A stretch of 30,630 bases of DNA from Oscillospiraceae bacterium (GCA_015063445.1 SVUD01000022.1:1-30630); one strand, 5' to 3'; positions 1 through 9,859 are shown, numbered from the stretch's first letter. Notes: generated by a model not told the origin, from the sequence alone. Numbers and translations: made by a program.

Positions 1-571
<571 letters not shown>

Positions 572-590
572 TTAACCGTAAGCTTCTTTA

Positions 591-1433
591 TTAAAGCGCC
601 TCCGCGCCGGAAACGATTTCGGTAATCTCCTGAGTGATTACTGCCTGACGTGCTCTGTTGAATTTAAGAACGAGAGCTCCTATCATTTCCTCCGCGTTTT
701 TATTAGCCGAGTTCATAGCGCATCTTCTTGCGGCGCATTCTGCCGCGGCAGCCTCGGATATGGCAGCGTGTAAAATTCCGCCGACGTATTCGGGAACTAT
801 AGCGCCTATTATCTCTTCAAGCTCACCCTCGTATATGGGCTCGCCCAAAGGCTTTGTTTCATCGGACTTCGTTAAGGGAAGAACGCTGATGACTGCAGGT
901 GTCTGAGTAAGCATGGATACGAATTTCGTGTATACGAGCTTTACAGACGTGAATTCTCCCGCGGTGTACGCCTCGCATATATCCTTAGCTAAGTTCATAC
1001 ATTTTCCGACGCCGAAATCCGACACGGCATAAGGGGTGTTAAGAAACATCTCCTTTTCTCTGTGTAAGACGTACTCCCTTGACTTCTTTCCTATCGGAAG
1101 GTATACGCATTCGCTGTCCTTGCCGTCTGCAATCGCAAGCTTCATAACGTTGTTGTTATATCCTCCCGCAAGTCCTCGGTCTCCCGCAATAACTATATAT
1201 AAGGTCTTTCCGTCTCTTTTTTTAGAATAAACCGATTCCGCATTCGGATCGAAGGATGCGACCTTATCCATAGCCTCGCAAAGACTTTTCAAATACGGCT
1301 TTGCGCTTTCCGCCTTTATTTTGGCGTGTCGAAGCTTTGAGGTAGCAACGAGCTCCATGGCCTTGGTTATTTGCATCGTTCCTTCGACGCTTTTTATTCG
1401 AGCTTTTATATCATTTATTGACGCTCCCGCCAT
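591..1433 (-). CDS. atpG: F1 ATP synthase gamma subunit
   Basis: Central stalk subunit that rotates inside the alpha3beta3 head and couples proton or sodium flow to ATP synthesis. The 280-residue product has the family start MAGASINDIKARIKSV followed by TMQITKAMELVATSKL, which forms the N-terminal coiled-coil helix. It ends with the matching C-terminal helix (FNRARQAVITQEITEIVSGA). Length is normal for the family (about 280-290). A GGAGGAACGGTTCA box precedes the ATG. It lies between atpA (69 bases upstream) and atpD in the conserved order. Confidence 0.97.
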   Translation of the reverse strand: MAGASINDIKARIKSVEGTMQITKAMELVATSKLRHAKIKAESAKPYLKSLCEAMDKVASFDPNAESVYSKKRDGKTLYIVIAGDRGLAGGYNNNVMKLAIADGKDSECVYLPIGKKSREYVLHREKEMFLNTPYAVSDFGVGKCMNLAKDICEAYTAGEFTSVKLVYTKFVSMLTQTPAVISVLPLTKSDETKPLGEPIYEGELEEIIGAIVPEYVGGILHAAISEAAAAECAARRCAMNSANKNAEEMIGALVLKFNRARQAVITQEITEIVSGAEAL

Positions 1434-1502
1434 TGAACCGTTCCTCCTTTTTCAAAATACTTAATTACTGTAAATGTAAACTATTGTTTTCTAAATGGTT
1501 TA

Positions 1503-3008
1503 TTAAACGAATTTTTCCTTGCAATATTCGATTGCGGCTTTTAATTCCGCCTCGCTCTCGGGAGAAAGAACTCCGCTCTCTCTGATGCTTTTAAGAAGGC
1601 TTTCCTTTGTGGCTCTCAGATATTCGAAGAGCTCACATTCGAAGTCCTTGATTCTTTCCGTCTCGATATCGCTGAGCATATTATTAACTACAGCGTAAAT
1701 TATCGCAACCTGAAGCTCAACGTCAATAGGTGAGTTTCTGTTCTGCTTAAGAACCTCAACGATACGCTTACCCTGCTCAAGACGAGCCATTGTATCCTTG
1801 TCAAGATCCGAGCCGAACTGAGCGAAGCCCTGAAGCTCTCTGTACTGAGAGTAGAGAAGCTTAAGCGATCCCGCAACCTTTTTCATCGCCTTTATCTGCG
1901 CGTTACCGCCTACTCGGGAAACCGAGATGCCGGGGTTTACGGCAGGGCGTATACCTGCGTGGAATAGCTCTGTTTCGAGGAATATCTGTCCGTCCGTTAT
2001 AGAAATAACGTTCGTGGGAATATAAGCCGAAACGTCACCCGCCTGAGTTTCTATTATGGGAAGAGCTGTGAGTGAGCCTCCGCCCGCCTCCTCGGAAAGT
2101 CTTGCCGCGCGCTCAAGCAAGCGTGAGTGTAAATAGAATACGTCGCCGGGATAAGCTTCTCTGCCGGGCGGTCTTCTGATAAGGAGCGAGAGCGCTCTGT
2201 ATGCCACAGCGTGCTTTGATAAGTCGTCGTAAATTATAAGCGCGTCCTTGCCCTGCTCCATAAAGTATTCACCCATAGAGCAGCCCGCATAGGGAGCGAT
2301 ATACTGAAGGGGAGCTGAATCGGCAGCCGTTGCGGAAACCACGATAGTGTAGTCCATAGCGCCGTTTTTGTAAAGCGTATCAACAACGTTTGCAACCGTG
2401 GACTGCTTCTGTCCTATAGCAACGTAGATACAGATAACGCCCTTGCCCTTCTGGTTTATGATTGTGTCCGTAGCGATAACGGTCTTTCCCGTTTGTCTGT
2501 CGCCTATTATAAGCTCTCTCTGACCTCTGCCGATAGGAATCATGGCGTCGATAGCCTTTATACCCGTCTGCAATGGAACGGAAACCGATTTTCTTTCGAT
2601 TATTCCGTACGCGCGTCTTTCGATAGGTCTGTATTCACTTGAGGAGATAGGTCCCTTTCCGTCAACGGGCTCACCGAGAGCGTTAACTACTCTTCCGATG
2701 AGATTTTCACCGACCGGAACCGAAACTACGCGTCCCGTTCTTTTAACCACGCTGCCCTCGTTGATACCTACGTCATTACCGAGAAGAACGGCGCTGATGC
2801 AGTTTTCTTCAAGGTTAAGAGCCATACCGTAAGTGCCGTTGGTAAATTCAAGAAGCTCGTTAGCGCGGCATTTATCTATTCCGTGAACCTTGGCAATACC
2901 GTCACCGACCGAGATGACGTAGCCTATCTCGTCCTCCTCGACCTTTTTGCCGTAGTTACGAATCTGTTCCTTAATTATTTTGCTAATATCTTCGATTTTT
3001 GACTGCAT
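1503..3008 (-). CDS. atpA: F1 ATP synthase alpha subunit
   Basis: Non-catalytic nucleotide-binding subunit of the F1 head. I place the start at 3008, giving [16 protein letters not shown], which matches the family N-terminus and has GGTGA 4 bases upstream; the product is 501 residues. A TTG start at 3038 would add ten residues and also has an AGGAAAG box, so a longer form cannot be excluded. The Walker A motif GDRQTGKT is present, as is the conserved segment with [19 protein letters not shown]. It follows atpH by 37 bases in the usual order. Length and motifs are typical. Confidence 0.97.
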   Translation of the reverse strand: MQSKIEDISKIIKEQIRNYGKKVEEDEIGYVISVGDGIAKVHGIDKCRANELLEFTNGTYGMALNLEENCISAVLLGNDVGINEGSVVKRTGRVVSVPVGENLIGRVVNALGEPVDGKGPISSSEYRPIERRAYGIIERKSVSVPLQTGIKAIDAMIPIGRGQRELIIGDRQTGKTVIATDTIINQKGKGVICIYVAIGQKQSTVANVVDTLYKNGAMDYTIVVSATAADSAPLQYIAPYAGCSMGEYFMEQGKDALIIYDDLSKHAVAYRALSLLIRRPPGREAYPGDVFYLHSRLLERAARLSEEAGGGSLTALPIIETQAGDVSAYIPTNVISITDGQIFLETELFHAGIRPAVNPGISVSRVGGNAQIKAMKKVAGSLKLLYSQYRELQGFAQFGSDLDKDTMARLEQGKRIVEVLKQNRNSPIDVELQVAIIYAVVNNMLSDIETERIKDFECELFEYLRATKESLLKSIRESGVLSPESEAELKAAIEYCKEKFV

Positions 3009-3045
3009 TATATCACCAACTTTATAAGAAAAGAGCAAATCTTTC

Positions 3046-3579
3046 CTAAATTATTGTATTTTTAAGACTCTTTTCGATTGCGTTGAGTCTTGCCTTGAGC
3101 GTTCCGTCAAGCTCTTTTCCAAGATATCTGAGCTTGATACCGCCAAGAATGCTTTTATCTACGGTGTTTTTAATTATGATGGTTTTACCCGTCATATTTT
3201 CAAGTTTTTCTTTAAGCTTTTGAGTCTGAGAATCCGTAAGCTCGACAGCCGTTATTATTTCCGCCGTGCATATACCGCGTGATTCGTTATAGATGACCGT
3301 ATATTCCTTAGCTATCTCAAAGAAGAGATGAACCGAGTGCTTTTCGGTGAGAATCTTTATAACGTTTTTAACGATATCCGCAACGCTCGAAAAGGCTTCG
3401 TCTATTAAGGGAAGCTTTTCGGTTACGCTCACAGCGGGGGTGTCGAGAAGCTTTACGTATTCGGGATATTCGGAAAGTATTCCCGATGCGAGCGTAAGAT
3501 CCGAGAGAACGCCATCGCTTATGCTCATCTCCTCGGAAAGAGAGAAGAGCGCCTCGGCGTAATTCAATGCGCCGCTCAT
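3046..3579 (-). CDS. atpH: F1 ATP synthase delta subunit (OSCP-like)
   Basis: Peripheral stalk subunit that links the top of F1 to the b subunits. The 177-residue product starts [17 protein letters not shown], a usual AtpH N-terminal helix, and its C-terminal half contains the family-like stretch ending [19 protein letters not shown] followed by [12 protein letters not shown]. Its ATG overlaps the atpF stop by 4 bases (ATGA), so the two are probably translationally coupled. Length is normal. Confidence 0.94.
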   Translation of the reverse strand: MSGALNYAEALFSLSEEMSISDGVLSDLTLASGILSEYPEYVKLLDTPAVSVTEKLPLIDEAFSSVADIVKNVIKILTEKHSVHLFFEIAKEYTVIYNESRGICTAEIITAVELTDSQTQKLKEKLENMTGKTIIIKNTVDKSILGGIKLRYLGKELDGTLKARLNAIEKSLKNTII

Positions 3580-4094
3580 GCTTTTTCACCGAGCTTATCT
3601 ATAAATTCTTCGATAAGCGAGTTGTGGTCGTTTTTGTCTATATCACGCTCGATAACCGCCTCGGCAATACCGAGAGCGATAGAAGAAACCTCGTCCTTAA
3701 CGTCGTTGACCGCACGCTTTTTCTCAAGCTCGATCTGCTCCTCCGCGCGCTCCATAATGCGAGCCGCCTTTTTATCGGCTTCCTTGAGGATCTCCTCCTC
3801 GCGAAGCTCGGCGCGTCTTACGGCGCGGCGAAGAATTTCCTCGCTTTCCGCATCCGCGGATGAGATTTTTTCTTCATATTCAGCCTTCATCTCATTAGCC
3901 GATTGCTTTGCGTTTTCGGCATCGGAGTACATATCGTCTATCTCCTTTTGTCTGGAGTCGATCATATTCTTAACGGGCTTGAAGAGAAGCTTTTTAAGAA
4001 AAACATAAAGTATAACAAGGTTTATCCATGCAAAAATCATGGTAAAGAAGTTCACGCCTACAAAGGCCTCGAACTTATCAAGTACAACTTCCAT
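3576..4094 (-). CDS. atpF: Fo ATP synthase b subunit
   Basis: Peripheral stalk subunit: an N-terminal membrane helix followed by a long charged coiled coil that reaches up to F1. In this 172-residue product the hydrophobic helix spans about residues 15-33 (FFTMIFAWINLVILYVF), then FKPVKNMIDSRQKEI begins a nearly continuous Glu/Lys/Arg/Ala-rich helix to the end. Only one b gene is seen, as expected for a homodimer. GGGAG lies 7 bases before the ATG. It is placed between atpE and atpH and overlaps atpH. Confidence 0.95.
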   Translation of the reverse strand: MEVVLDKFEAFVGVNFFTMIFAWINLVILYVFLKKLLFKPVKNMIDSRQKEIDDMYSDAENAKQSANEMKAEYEEKISSADAESEEILRRAVRRAELREEEILKEADKKAARIMERAEEQIELEKKRAVNDVKDEVSSIALGIAEAVIERDIDKNDHNSLIEEFIDKLGEKA

Positions 4095-4131
4095 ATTTTT
4101 CTCCCTTTATAAAAGATACTGTTAAAACGCT

Positions 4132-4413
<282 letters not shown>

Positions 4414-4439
4414 TTATTTTTTTAAAAATTAAAGTTAAT

Positions 4440-5213
4440 TTATTCCTCTGCCGCAGCCGCTTGCTGAAGCTCCTCGGGAGGCGGGCTTGCCGTACCTACG
4501 TAAACCATCGTAAGAAGACAGAATACGAGAGCCTGAACAAAGCCTGAGAACAGGTCGAAATAAATTGAAAGGAATGCGGGAATACCCGCGGTAAAGAAGG
4601 GAATTTCTCCGAGAAGTCCCGGCAGCCAGCCGAAAACTATAGCCGAAAGAGCGGACAAGGCTCCGTAAATCAGAGTGGTGAGAACTCCGCCGCCCGCAAC
4701 GTTACCGAAGTGACGGAATGCCAGAGAAATAGGCTGAGCTATTTCCGAGACTATGTTCATCGGTGTCATAACGACGACCGGCTCGGTGAAGCCCTTGAGC
4801 CACGCCTTGAAGCCGAAGTTTTTGATGTTCGCATACCAAACCATAACGGATGTCACAAGCGCCCAAGCGAGAGTTACCGAAAAGTCTGCCGTTGTAGAAG
4901 CGAAAAGCTTCGTCATTCCAAGGAGAGTTCCTATAATTGACGATAAGAACAGAGTGCCGATATAAGGCGCGTACTTAAGATTATGCTTTCCCATGGTATC
5001 TGATACCATATTGTAAAGCATAGTTATCATTTTTTCGGTTACTACCTGTAGTTTGCCGGGGCGCTTTTTGAGATTGCGTCCGAGAAAATAGGCAGCTGTT
5101 ATCAGTAAAATCGTAACAACAAGAAGCGAAACTGCCGTCTGAGTAATGTTGATATACGTACCGAAAAAGCGTATTCTGAAATATATTTTAGGACCGTTTA
5201 TACTGAGATCCAT
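4440..5213 (-). CDS. atpB: Fo ATP synthase a subunit
   Basis: Stator channel subunit that passes ions to and from the c ring. The 257-residue product has several membrane helices; the essential arginine is Arg167 in SLAFRHFGN. The C-terminus ends in VYVGTASPPPEE followed by an alanine/glutamate tail. There is no signal sequence. Its ATG overlaps the stop of the upstream atpI-like gene by one base (TAATG), arguing for translational coupling. Length is normal for Firmicutes (about 220-260). Confidence 0.95.
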   Translation of the reverse strand: MDLSINGPKIYFRIRFFGTYINITQTAVSLLVVTILLITAAYFLGRNLKKRPGKLQVVTEKMITMLYNMVSDTMGKHNLKYAPYIGTLFLSSIIGTLLGMTKLFASTTADFSVTLAWALVTSVMVWYANIKNFGFKAWLKGFTEPVVVMTPMNIVSEIAQPISLAFRHFGNVAGGGVLTTLIYGALSALSAIVFGWLPGLLGEIPFFTAGIPAFLSIYFDLFSGFVQALVFCLLTMVYVGTASPPPEELQQAAAAEE

Positions 5214-5731
5214 TATGACTCGCCTCCTTTTTTCTTAAGGAGCTCCGAGAGCGTCAGGATAGGACGGAAGGCGAGAATCGGAATCACCGTCGCAAGAACG
5301 TTGAACTGCTTCGTGATAAAAGCTACCGCCAAAACAATTACAACCGATGCGGTTCTTACAATGTAGGAAACCTTTACGGCGTTAGTTATTTTTGCCGCGT
5401 TTTCCTGAGCGAATTTAGCCGTCTCGTCGTCATAAGGGTCCGCATCTTCGCTTGTATCACTCACCGAGCCCGTCTCTTCAATTACAACGTCCGGCTTTTT
5501 TATTTGCCTTGCGTTATAATTTGCCATAGCCTCGTCAATCGCGCGGTTTACGGAAACCGAGAGAAATATGAAGTTAAAAACAGTGACGGCGCCTCCGAGC
5601 AATGAGCCGAGTGGAACCTTGTAATCAAACTTCTGTATAAGCAGGTACACAGCCGAAATCAGTATACCGATTATCACTTCTCCGATAGCGAGTGTTATTA
5701 TCTCCCTTTTGGGAAGCTTATTTTCATTCAT
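5213..5731 (-). CDS. atpI: ATP synthase subunit I-like membrane protein
   Basis: AtpI-type proteins help assemble the c ring in the membrane. The start at 5731 (MNENKLPKREIITLAIGE) gives 172 residues and is preferred over a TTG at 5785 because it has an ATG and a GGAGG upstream, although the 15-base spacing is long. Four hydrophobic segments are visible near residues 12-32, 38-58, 120-140 and 143-160. An acidic, Asp/Glu/Ser-rich stretch at about 75-105 sits between the second and third; it makes the protein longer than typical AtpI (about 120-130). The gene overlaps the preceding atpZ-like gene by 8 bases and atpB by 1. Family assignment rests on topology and position. Confidence 0.75.
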   Translation of the reverse strand: MNENKLPKREIITLAIGEVIIGILISAVYLLIQKFDYKVPLGSLLGGAVTVFNFIFLSVSVNRAIDEAMANYNARQIKKPDVVIEETGSVSDTSEDADPYDDETAKFAQENAAKITNAVKVSYIVRTASVVIVLAVAFITKQFNVLATVIPILAFRPILTLSELLKKKGGES

Positions 5732-6011
5732 TTTTAGAGCTTTTGTCCTCCTTTTTCTGCGAGTTTTGCTTCTCGATCGCTTCAAGAGCGCGGGATGCGC
5801 TTATGATGAACACGACCATTGAGTATAGACCTGAAAAAACACCTATCATTATAAGAACCACGTATATCCAAGTGCCGACCGCAAGCTTCGTTACGAGAAG
5901 CCATGCCAAAAGAAACATCACGGCTATCGGTGACAATAGGGAAATAAGCGCCTGTAAAACGATATTTAAAACGTAAAGAGGCGTTATCAGTTTCTGATAA
6001 GAATTCTTCAT
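5724..6011 (-). CDS. atpZ: AtpZ/AtpQ-like small membrane protein leading the atp operon
   Basis: A 95-residue protein with two membrane helices (about 24-42 and 46-70) and a Lys/Glu/Ser-rich C-terminal tail (QNSQKKEDKSSKNE). Small two-helix proteins of the ATPase_gene1 (AtpZ) family commonly open atp operons in Firmicutes and are linked to ATP synthase assembly or Mg2+/Ca2+ transport. Position as first gene after the operon promoter, size and topology fit; the sequence itself is weakly conserved, so the family call is inferred. No strong ribosome site is visible before the ATG. It overlaps the atpI-like gene by 8 bases. Confidence 0.7.
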   Translation of the reverse strand: MKNSYQKLITPLYVLNIVLQALISLLSPIAVMFLLAWLLVTKLAVGTWIYVVLIMIGVFSGLYSMVVFIISASRALEAIEKQNSQKKEDKSSKNE

Positions 6012-6076
6012 AAATCAATCTTTCGGTGTGTTTTCGTTAAGCAAAAAAATAACGTGGATTTTGCCAAACCAAAGAC

Positions 6077-6105
6077 ATTATAGCACCCTAAAACGCAAAA
6101 ATCAA
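6077..6105 (-). promoter_or_regulatory. Promoter of the atp operon
   Basis: On the minus strand, TTGATT (6100-6105), a 17-base spacer and a perfect TATAAT (6077-6082). Transcription would start near 6070 and leave a leader of about 60 bases before the first atp gene. The rest of the 193-base gap to the end of the pdp gene (6012-6204) is AT-rich and shows no clear terminator for pdp. Confidence 0.75.
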
Positions 6106-6204
6106 GGGTTTTGACATGCGTTATTTTTTTAACTATTTATTGTTAATTTTGTATCAATTTTTTTGTTACAGATGTACTAATTTAAGACCGTTACGTTGTA
6201 CAAT

Positions 6205-7506
6205 TTATCTTACCGAGCCGTATATCATAACCTGACGCTCGGGAGCCTCAGAGCTAAAAGTAAGAGCGGATAAAACGAGCTCCTCGGCAGAGGCAACAGC
6301 CTCGCCTTTATCCGTGTAAAGAGTCGCTATAACGTCGCCCTCTTGTATCTTGTCACCGGGCTTTTTGTGAAGCATAATACCGGCCTTGAAGTCAATAAGG
6401 TCGTCCTTTGTTTCTCTTCCCGCGCCGAGCTTCATTGCGGCAATTCCAATCATTTCCGCATTGCAGGAGAGAACGTATCCGCTGTTTTTGGATATAACGC
6501 TGTGAGAAAATTTGGATTCTCCGAATTTTGAGGTGTCAGTAGCGTACGTAACGTCACCGCCCTGAATTTTTATCCATTTTAAGAACTGAGCGTACGCCTT
6601 TCCCGATTTGAGCGTCTCGAGAGCAAGAGACTCGGCTTTGTCCTTTTCAAGTCCGAGAGAAAGCTCGAGCATAAGAGAAGCGAGAGCGAGACAGACCTCA
6701 CGCAAATCGTCGGGACCCTCGCCCTTGAGTACGGATATCGCTTCCTTCACCTCAAGAGCGTTTCCTACCGCGTGGCCGAGAGGGATATCCATATTCGTGA
6801 TGAGAGCGGCGGTATTTCTGCCCCTCGATTTTCCTATCTTAACCATAGCGGTAGCGAGCTCGTTTGCCTTCTCGGCGGTGTTCATAAAAGCTCCGCTTCC
6901 GCATTTAACGTCGAGGACTATCGAGCGAGTACCCGCCGCAAGCTTTTTGCTCATTATGGACGAGGCTATAAGGGGTATGCTGTCAACAGTTGCCGTAACG
7001 TCACGCAGAGCGTATAGCATTTTATCAGCCGGGGCGAGATTTGCGCTTTGACCGATAACGGCAAGTCTGCATTTTTCAACCTGAGCCTTGAATTGTTCGG
7101 GAGATAGAGCGGTTCTGAAGCCGGGGAAGGACTCGAGCTTGTCGACCGTGCCGCCCGTGTGTCCGAGACCTCTTCCGCTCATCTTCGCAACTATTCCGCC
7201 CGCCGCCGAAACTATCGGGGTAACGATAAGAGTGGTTTTATCTCCGACTCCGCCCGTGGAATGCTTATCAACGCTGAGACTTCCGAACGCCTCGAGGTTT
7301 ACTGTGTCACCCGAGGTTGCCATGGCGTCGGTAAGCACTGATATTTCATTGTCGCTCATTCCCTTGAAGTAAACCGCCATAAGAAAGGCGGACATCTGAT
7401 AATCGGGAATATTGCCCTTTGTGTATTGTCCTATAAGCTCGTAGATCTCTTCCGAGGAAAGCTCTTCGCCGTGCTTTTTCTTCTCTATAATATCGTACAT
7501 TCTCAT
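6205..7506 (-). CDS. pdp: Pyrimidine-nucleoside (thymidine) phosphorylase
   Basis: Splits thymidine, deoxyuridine or uridine with phosphate into the base and (deoxy)ribose-1-phosphate. The start at 7506 (MRMYDIIEKKKHGEEL) matches Bacillus Pdp and has GAGGTG 6 bases upstream; a GTG at 7515 lies inside that box and is not the start. The 433-residue product has KHSTGG at 81-86 (phosphate site) and the signature SGRGLGHTGGTVDKLES at 110-126. Length is normal. It is the last gene of the tdk-deoC-deoD-deoB-cdd-pdp run, 13 bases after cdd. The symbol could equally be deoA; I cannot separate pyrimidine-general from thymidine-specific activity by eye. Confidence 0.95.
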   Translation of the reverse strand: MRMYDIIEKKKHGEELSSEEIYELIGQYTKGNIPDYQMSAFLMAVYFKGMSDNEISVLTDAMATSGDTVNLEAFGSLSVDKHSTGGVGDKTTLIVTPIVSAAGGIVAKMSGRGLGHTGGTVDKLESFPGFRTALSPEQFKAQVEKCRLAVIGQSANLAPADKMLYALRDVTATVDSIPLIASSIMSKKLAAGTRSIVLDVKCGSGAFMNTAEKANELATAMVKIGKSRGRNTAALITNMDIPLGHAVGNALEVKEAISVLKGEGPDDLREVCLALASLMLELSLGLEKDKAESLALETLKSGKAYAQFLKWIKIQGGDVTYATDTSKFGESKFSHSVISKNSGYVLSCNAEMIGIAAMKLGAGRETKDDLIDFKAGIMLHKKPGDKIQEGDVIATLYTDKGEAVASAEELVLSALTFSSEAPERQVMIYGSVR

Positions 7507-7519
7507 AAGAAGCACCTCG

Positions 7520-7936
7520 TTATTTCAAATCGTCTTTTCCGAAGCTTGCGGGGAAAAGCTCGGAAAGCGTGTATGTTTTTACTGTTTGTCCGTTATAAAG
7601 TATTATTTCAAAATCGGGCTCGCAAAATTCAGCCATAACCTGACGGCAGACTCCGCAGGGAGAGGTATAATCGTTAACCTCACCGCCTCGTTTTCCGCCA
7701 ACTATGGCTATAGCCCGAAAGCTTCTTTTACCGCTGTGAACGGCGCTGAAAAACGCAACCCTCTCCGCGCAGACCGTGGGCGTGTAAGAAGCAGATTCAA
7801 TATTTGCTCCCGTGTATATTTCTCCGTCGGTCGTGAGCAAGGCGGCTCCAACCGCAAAGCCCGAATAAGGAGAATAGCTTGCCTCTCTTGCAGGAAGAGC
7901 TTTTTTGACAAGAGCGTATTTTTCGTTTTCGGTCAT
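7520..7936 (-). CDS. cdd: Cytidine/deoxycytidine deaminase
   Basis: Converts (deoxy)cytidine to (deoxy)uridine, feeding the phosphorylase encoded next. In this 138-residue product the zinc ligands are Cys56 in CAER (with the proton-shuttling Glu58), Cys94 and Cys97 in PCGVCRQ; this is the short tetrameric class of the enzyme. The N-terminal SPYSGFAVGAAL substrate loop is intact. AAGGAA lies 8 bases before the ATG, inside the end of deoB, leaving a 3-base gap between the genes. Nothing unusual. Confidence 0.96.
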   Translation of the reverse strand: MTENEKYALVKKALPAREASYSPYSGFAVGAALLTTDGEIYTGANIESASYTPTVCAERVAFFSAVHSGKRSFRAIAIVGGKRGGEVNDYTSPCGVCRQVMAEFCEPDFEIILYNGQTVKTYTLSELFPASFGKDDLK

Positions 7937-7939
7937 AAT

Positions 7940-9067
7940 TTATTCCTTGCTTTCCTTAAGGTATTCGTAAGCTGCGTTTCCTATTGCGGAGAAGCCCTCA
8001 ATAGTACCGAGATTTTCGCTTTCGATACACTTTCCGTATACGAGGAAGGGAACGTATTCTCTCGTGTGATCGGTGCTATTGTCCGAGGGGTCGCAGCCGT
8101 GGTCGGCGGTGATAATAAGAGCGTCATCGTCACCGAGCGTTTTTATGAAATCACCGAGCCACGTATCAAACTCGTTGAGCGCGTTCGCATATCCCGCGGC
8201 GTCTTGTCTGTGACCGAAGAGCATATCAAAGTCAACGAGATTGACGAAGCAAAGTCCCGAAAAATCACGTTTTGAAAGCTCTGCCGTCTTTTCCATACCT
8301 TCTTTATTCGAGTGTGTGGGATAGGTTTCCGTGATACCCGACATAGCGAAGATATCGCCTATCTTACCGACGCCTATAACGTCGAAGCCTTCCTTCCGAA
8401 GCTTATTAAGAACCGTTTCCTCGGGCGGAACGAGAGAGAAGTCACGTCTATTCGCCGTTCTCGTAAACTCTCCGTCAACCGTAATAAACGGACGGGCGAT
8501 AACTCTTCCAACCGCATGCTCGCCAACGAGAAGCTCACGCGCCTTGCGGCATATGTCGTAAAGCTTTTCTGGAGGAATATAATCCTCGTGCGCGGCTATC
8601 TGGAATACGCTGTCGGCAGACGTGTAAACTATAAGCTTACCCGTGTCGATATGCTCCTTACCGTAATCTCTTATAACGTCAGTTCCCGAGTAGGGGAGAT
8701 TGCAAAGAACACCGTAGCCCGTGCGCTCCTCAAACTCGTCAAGAAGCTCCTTAGGGAATCCTTGAGGGTAGGTGGGCATGGGAGATGAGGATACTATACC
8801 GGCAATTTCCCAGTGTCCTGTCGTGGTGTCCTTTCCACGCGATAATTCACGGCATTTTCCGTATTTAGCCGTGGGCGTGTCAGCTTTTTCAACGCAGCTG
8901 ACGCCGTCTATGTTTCCAAGTCCCATAGAAATAAGGGTTGGTATATTAAGCTTTCCCGATTCGTATGCGCTCTTAAGCGTGTTAGCGCCCTTGTCGCCGA
9001 AGTCAGCCGCATCGGGCGCTTCGCCAACGCCAAAGGAATCGAGAACTATCAAGAATACTCTTTTCAT
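7940..9067 (-). CDS. deoB: Phosphopentomutase
   Basis: Moves phosphate from C1 to C5 of ribose or deoxyribose, joining the nucleoside phosphorylases to deoxyribose-phosphate aldolase. This 375-residue member of the alkaline phosphatase superfamily has the metal-binding Asp10 (IVLDSFGVGEAPDA), the catalytic threonine in KDTTTGHWE (80-87), and the later metal sites in ITADHGCDPSD and STDHTREYVP. GGAGG sits 5-6 bases before the ATG. It lies 63 bases after deoD, with a strong hairpin between them, and 3 bases before cdd. Length is close to the Firmicutes norm. Confidence 0.96.
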   Translation of the reverse strand: MKRVFLIVLDSFGVGEAPDAADFGDKGANTLKSAYESGKLNIPTLISMGLGNIDGVSCVEKADTPTAKYGKCRELSRGKDTTTGHWEIAGIVSSSPMPTYPQGFPKELLDEFEERTGYGVLCNLPYSGTDVIRDYGKEHIDTGKLIVYTSADSVFQIAAHEDYIPPEKLYDICRKARELLVGEHAVGRVIARPFITVDGEFTRTANRRDFSLVPPEETVLNKLRKEGFDVIGVGKIGDIFAMSGITETYPTHSNKEGMEKTAELSKRDFSGLCFVNLVDFDMLFGHRQDAAGYANALNEFDTWLGDFIKTLGDDDALIITADHGCDPSDNSTDHTREYVPFLVYGKCIESENLGTIEGFSAIGNAAYEYLKESKE

Positions 9068-9095
9068 TTTTACCTCCGTAGGTAATGTGTTAGCC

Positions 9096-9119
9096 CGCGC
9101 GCAGTATCGACTGAGCGCG
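9096..9119 (-). other. Hairpin between deoD and deoB
   Basis: Minus-strand arms CGCGC and CAGT pair with ACTG and GCGCG, with one mismatch and a four-base loop. A T-run precedes rather than follows the stem in the transcript, so this is not an ordinary terminator. It could stabilise or process the mRNA between the two cistrons. Confidence 0.45.
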
Positions 9120-9130
9120 AAAAAATAAAA

Positions 9131-9859
9131 TTATTTGTTGTGCATTTTGACAGCGACCTCGAGCGCTATCTTCATCATATCGGTAAAGGTGGTCTGTCTC
9201 GCGTCGGAATCAAGAGCCTCGCCTCTCATTATATGGTTGGATACCGTGCATATAGCGAGAGCCTTCTTACCGGCAGCCGCGGCATTCATATAAAGAGCGG
9301 CAGCTTCCATTTCAACTCCGAGAACGCCCATTTTGTACCAGCCGTCGTTAAACTTCGGGTTGGCGTTGTAGAACACGTCGGAGGAAAGAAGATTTCCTAC
9401 CTGATAACGAACGCCGAGCGCTCTTGCTTCGTTTACCGCATGCTCGAGAAGCTCAAAGCTTGCGATAGGCGCAAAGTTACCGCCGAGGTTGTACTGGTCC
9501 TGATACATAGAGTTCGTGCATGCGCCCATTCCTATGATTACGTCACGAAGCTTGACGTTTTCGGCAAGTCCTCCGGCGGAGCCTATTCTTATAATATTTT
9601 CAACGCCGAAGAAATTATAAAGCTCGTAGGAATAAATGCCTATCGAGGGCATACCCATTCCGCTCGCCATAACCGATACGAGCACTCCCTTGTAGGTTCC
9701 CGTGTATCCCTGTATTCCGCGAACGTTATTTACAAGGCGCGCGTTTTCAAGGAAGGTTTCAGCTACGAATTTTGAGCGGAGAGGATCGCCCGGCATAAGA
9801 ACCGTTTTAGCAAAATCCTCTGAGGTTGCTTTTATATGAGGTGTATATTGTTCTGACAT
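9131..9859 (-). CDS. deoD: Purine nucleoside phosphorylase, DeoD (hexameric) type, Asp-to-Asn at the catalytic site
   Basis: Splits purine (deoxy)nucleosides into base and pentose-1-phosphate. The 242-residue product aligns end to end with E. coli DeoD: MPGDPLR (phosphate loop), NNVRGIQGYTGTYKG, RIGSAGG and GVEMEAAALY are all present. In E. coli the acid Asp204 lies in SDHI and pairs with Arg217. Here the motif is SNHI with Asn208 (codon AAC read on the minus strand), while the arginine is kept (Arg221). The swap suggests altered base preference, perhaps favouring 6-oxopurines. GGAG lies 8 bases before the ATG. It is third in the nucleoside operon, 73 bases after deoC. Confidence 0.95.
   Translation of the reverse strand: MSEQYTPHIKATSEDFAKTVLMPGDPLRSKFVAETFLENARLVNNVRGIQGYTGTYKGVLVSVMASGMGMPSIGIYSYELYNFFGVENIIRIGSAGGLAENVKLRDVIIGMGACTNSMYQDQYNLGGNFAPIASFELLEHAVNEARALGVRYQVGNLLSSDVFYNANPKFNDGWYKMGVLGVEMEAAALYMNAAAAGKKALAICTVSNHIMRGEALDSDARQTTFTDMMKIALEVAVKMHNK

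Noticed and set aside
3009..3038. TTG start for AtpA, ten residues longer
   Set aside because: The ATG at 3008 gives the family N-terminus and has its own ribosome site, though the longer form has an AGGA box too.
6110..6138. Plus-strand TTGACA-17-TATTTA in the gap between pdp and the atp promoter
   Set aside because: The -10 is weak and it would point into the 3' end of pdp with no plus-strand gene downstream.
7586..8275. 229-codon plus-strand frame across cdd and deoB
   Set aside because: It is antisense to two clearly identified enzymes, and no promoter or ribosome site was found.
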